Part shown: positions 62,162-64,000 of the stretch, in pieces | How positions within the stretch are numbered: position 1 is the first letter of the stretch | How the letters are laid out: each line of letters starts with the position of its first letter | NCBI RefSeq assembly: GCF_002157355.1 | Contig: NZ_LYMK01000002.1 | Span: 1-64,000, forward strand | Direction of reading: 5' to 3' | Origin: Variovorax sp. JS1663 | Lineage (GTDB): Bacteria; Pseudomonadota; Gammaproteobacteria; Burkholderiales; Burkholderiaceae_C | DNA length: 64,000 bases | Made by a program: the position numbers and the translations under genes | The notes under the pieces: model-generated | What the model was told of the DNA's origin: nothing | The model's input: the letters and a program-made list of their open reading frames with translations, nothing else | The model's database searches: none

Positions 62162-62428
62162 ATGTTCAGCTTTTTCCAGCCCAACCGAAACGGCCACCTG
62201 CGCCGCGTGATGACCCTGCTCGAGGAGGCGCAGCTGGCGCGCATCGAGCACCAGGCCGCCGCGGAGCACCACGGCGCGCTGGCGCGCATGTATGGCGAGC
62301 GGGCGAAGCGCCTGGAGCGCGAGCTCTATGGCTCGGCACAGATGCAGTTGGCGGATCCGAAGGACGAGAAGGCGGTGCTCTACGCGCTGGATGCCCGCCA
62401 GCGACTCGAGTCGCAGGTCAAGGCCTGA
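62162..62428 (+). CDS. Small conserved-looking hypothetical protein
   Basis: 88 aa, not recognised. It starts FSFFQPNRNGHLRRV and then forms one long charged helix rich in Glu, Arg and Ala (LLEEAQLARIEHQAAAEHHGALARMYGERAKRL), so a coiled coil is likely. A strong AGGAGG site lies 6 nt before the ATG at 62162, which argues it is real. There is no signal peptide or membrane segment. It may be expressed alone; convergent with the next gene. Confidence 0.6.
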   Translation: MFSFFQPNRNGHLRRVMTLLEEAQLARIEHQAAAEHHGALARMYGERAKRLERELYGSAQMQLADPKDEKAVLYALDARQRLESQVKA

Positions 62429-62441
62429 AGCCGGTGCGTCC

Positions 62442-62819
62442 CTACAGCGGGAGCTGGTCGCCTCGGGCCGCGGCGCGCGCTGCGGCGCGAACGCTGGCAC
62501 GATCGACCGAACCGCTCAGCACCCGGCTCACGCCTTGCCCGTAGCCTTCCGCATAGGGATTGGCGCTGTGCGCAGCCGCGACGGCGTCGGAGCGGACCGC
62601 GGCGCGGGCCAGGGTGCTCGACAGCACGGGCGCCACGCGCGAGGACGCGCCCTCGGCATAGGGGTTCTCGCTGCGGGCGGCAGCGACGGCCTGCGTCTTC
62701 ACATCGGCGCGGCTGGTGGCCGACGAGATCGAATGCACGCCGTCATAGGTTTCGGCCTGTGCGCCGGCGGCAGCGAGCAGCGAGAGCGCGGCGGCGGCGA
62801 TGAACTTCGAGGTCTTCAT
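62442..62819 (-). CDS. Small secreted DUF4148-like repeat protein
   Basis: 125 aa with a clean signal peptide (FIAAAALSLLAAAGAQA). The mature part is two near-copies of a 42-residue unit (RADVKTQAVAAARSENPYAEGA and RAAVRSDAVAAAHSANPYAEGY) plus a shortened third (RASVRAAARAAARGDQ). The pattern resembles small periplasmic DUF4148 proteins of Burkholderiales; the function is unknown. AAGGA precedes ATG 62819. Confidence 0.7.
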   Translation of the reverse strand: MKTSKFIAAAALSLLAAAGAQAETYDGVHSISSATSRADVKTQAVAAARSENPYAEGASSRVAPVLSSTLARAAVRSDAVAAAHSANPYAEGYGQGVSRVLSGSVDRASVRAAARAAARGDQLPL

Positions 62820-63187
62820 GTCGTTTCCTTCAAGGGGTTGATTCACTGGGTTTCGGCGAAGGTCGATGCCGTTGCGCCTGGGATGAATTAAAGAAGGCGC
62901 TTGTATCGACGGTATGTCGAGCGGGGGCCGTTTTGCATTCGCGTGTGTTCGCGCGCGCCGCGGGATACGGTGGCATACAAAGCCGCGCACAGGGCTCGCG
63001 CTCGCGCCCTGTATTGCCCTCGTAATCCATGCGAAACATGCCGGCGGTGCGCGGTCGGGGAGCGCCATAGCTGAGATGGTTCTTAGAAATCCACTTTTCC
63101 TTCGTTGGGAATCGGGGCCCCGCCTCCTACATTGATGGTCATCGCCACCAGCCAAGGGGCGAACCGCATCAGAAGGAGTCGAGCACG
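62820..63187. other. Intergenic region between divergent genes
   Basis: 368 bases without a gene. It should carry the promoters of the small secreted protein (minus) and the rhodanese (plus). A 7-bp inverted repeat ACAGGGC (62988-62994) and GCCCTGT (63005-63011) could be an operator or RNA hairpin; no T-run follows it. AAGGAG at the right end is the rhodanese ribosome binding site. Confidence 0.5.
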
Positions 63188-63667
63188 ATGTCGTTGGAAG
63201 TCGAGGAAGTCGCATTGCCCGAGGTGCTGCAGACGGCCCACGCCGAGGCCGAGGCGCAGGGATGGTCCTATTCGGGCGGGGTGAGCCCGCAGGCCGCCTG
63301 GGCGTTGGTCGAGGCCGGGCAGGCAGTGCTGGTCGACGTGCGCTCGGGCGAGGAGCGCAAGTTCGTCGGCCATGTGCCGCAGAGCCTGCACGTGCCCTGG
63401 GCCACCGGCACCGCGCTCACGCGCAATCCGCGCTTCGAGCGCGAGCTGGAGGCCCGGCTCGCCAAGGAAGGCGGCAAGCAGGCCGTGGCGCTGCTGCTGT
63501 GCCGCAGCGGCAAGCGCTCGAAGCTGGCCGCCGAGGCCGCGGCCAGGGCCGGCTTCGCGCATGTCTTCAACGTGCTCGAAGGCTTCGAGGGCGAGATCGA
63601 CGCGCAGCAGCACCGTGGCGGCGCGGACGGCTGGCGCTTCCGCGGGCTGCCCTGGGTGCAGGACTGA
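63188..63667 (+). CDS. Rhodanese-like domain protein
   Basis: 159 aa. A single rhodanese domain after a 30-residue N-terminal segment: LVDVRSGEERKFVGHVPQSLHVPW, then the active-site loop LLCRSGKRS whose Cys would carry persulfide sulfur. No signal peptide. The next gene looks like a serine acetyltransferase, so a role in cysteine or sulfide metabolism is reasonable. Confidence 0.88.
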   Translation: MSLEVEEVALPEVLQTAHAEAEAQGWSYSGGVSPQAAWALVEAGQAVLVDVRSGEERKFVGHVPQSLHVPWATGTALTRNPRFERELEARLAKEGGKQAVALLLCRSGKRSKLAAEAAARAGFAHVFNVLEGFEGEIDAQQHRGGADGWRFRGLPWVQD

Positions 63668-63724
63668 GGTCCGCCCGCGCGCAAGAACAACAGAAAACAC
63701 AAGACGGTTTCGAGGAGGTTTCCC

Positions 63725-64000
63725 ATGGCTCATGTCGAGGTGGGCGAGGTCGTGCGCGCGCTGCGCGGTGCCCGCGACGAATGGCGCGACCGCCAGAAGC
63801 GATCGCGCGAGCTGGGCCCGCGCGAGTTTCCTTCGCGGGAGGCGCTGGCCGGCATCATCGAATCGCTCAAAGGCGCGCTGTTCCCGATGCGGCTCGGGCC
63901 GCAGGACCTGCGCCATGAGAACGAGGACTTCTACGTCGGCCACACGCTCGACGCGGCGCTGCAGGGCCTGCTGGCGCAGGCGCGGCTGGAGCTGAACTTC
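63725..64000 (+). CDS. Probable serine O-acetyltransferase (EpsC/CysE-like), partial
   Basis: Only the first 92 residues are in the window. The text (RALRGARDEWRDRQKRS, FPSREALAGIIESLKGALFP, YVGHTLDAALQGLLAQ) resembles the helical N-terminus of EpsC-type serine acetyltransferases, which make O-acetylserine for cysteine synthesis; the hexapeptide-repeat catalytic part would lie beyond 64000. AGGAGG precedes ATG 63725. The call rests on this N-terminal likeness and the rhodanese neighbour. Confidence 0.6.
   Translation, partial: MAHVEVGEVVRALRGARDEWRDRQKRSRELGPREFPSREALAGIIESLKGALFPMRLGPQDLRHENEDFYVGHTLDAALQGLLAQARLELNF

Overview
The window is high-GC DNA with no tRNA, rRNA, CRISPR array or insertion sequence that I can see. 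Orphan tripartite-tricarboxylate (Bug-type) periplasmic binding proteins next to aromatic-degradation genes, ATGA-overlapping operons, minor pilins in the order pilV-W-X-Y1-E, and poly-Gly lipoproteins all suggest a betaproteobacterium of the order Burkholderiales, most like Comamonadaceae (Variovorax or Ramlibacter-like). The genus is an inference.

Layout. 1-9.4 kb is housekeeping: purK and a Sua5/TsaC protein, a secreted lipase-like lipoprotein, dacB, an EamA exporter, then tsaB-rimI-UDG-like-pyrF. 9.5-13.9 kb holds a secreted DUF1800/DUF1501 pair and two GFA-fold proteins. 13.9-21.3 kb is a homogentisate cluster: an IclR regulator diverging from a metallo-beta-lactamase-fold protein, an FAD hydroxylase, DUF2783, a Bug protein, hmgA and fahA. 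21.6-29.1 kb is a signalling block with a lone receiver and two overlapping hybrid kinases, one with about seven HAMP repeats. 29.3-31.3 kb is a decayed locus where two deletion joints have broken an amidase, a Bug gene and a LysR gene. 31.3-40.4 kb is a gentisate cluster: a LysR regulator diverging from gentisate dioxygenase, fumarylpyruvate hydrolase, a 3-hydroxybenzoate 6-hydroxylase-like enzyme, two Bug proteins and an FAD oxidoreductase, with two acyl-CoA thioesterases at its edges. 40.5-48.7 kb (minus strand) is the minor-pilin/PilY1 operon, visibly lower in GC.

48.9-62.0 kb is the most interesting region. A MocR regulator diverges from gabT-gabD-nitrilase-like hydrolase, followed by a 962-aa Orn/Lys/Arg-type decarboxylase, an ATP-grasp ligase, an Ntn (C45-type) hydrolase, a dicarboxylate/amino-acid symporter and an amino-acid binding protein. 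I read this as an amine or omega-amino-acid pathway in which an amine is made, ligated to an acid, later released by an amidohydrolase and finished by GabT/GabD. It would parallel the gamma-glutamyl-putrescine (Puu) route using unrelated enzymes; substrate and order are inferred. The last 2 kb carries a small orphan protein, a small secreted repeat protein, a rhodanese and the start of a probable serine acetyltransferase.

Regulatory DNA worth noting: a 16-bp inverted repeat spanning the divergent dacB/eamA start codons, -10-like boxes directly before start codons (leaderless-looking pyrF and mocR), a 17-bp palindrome over the mocR -10 box, and four copies of a dispersed GC-rich intergenic repeat.
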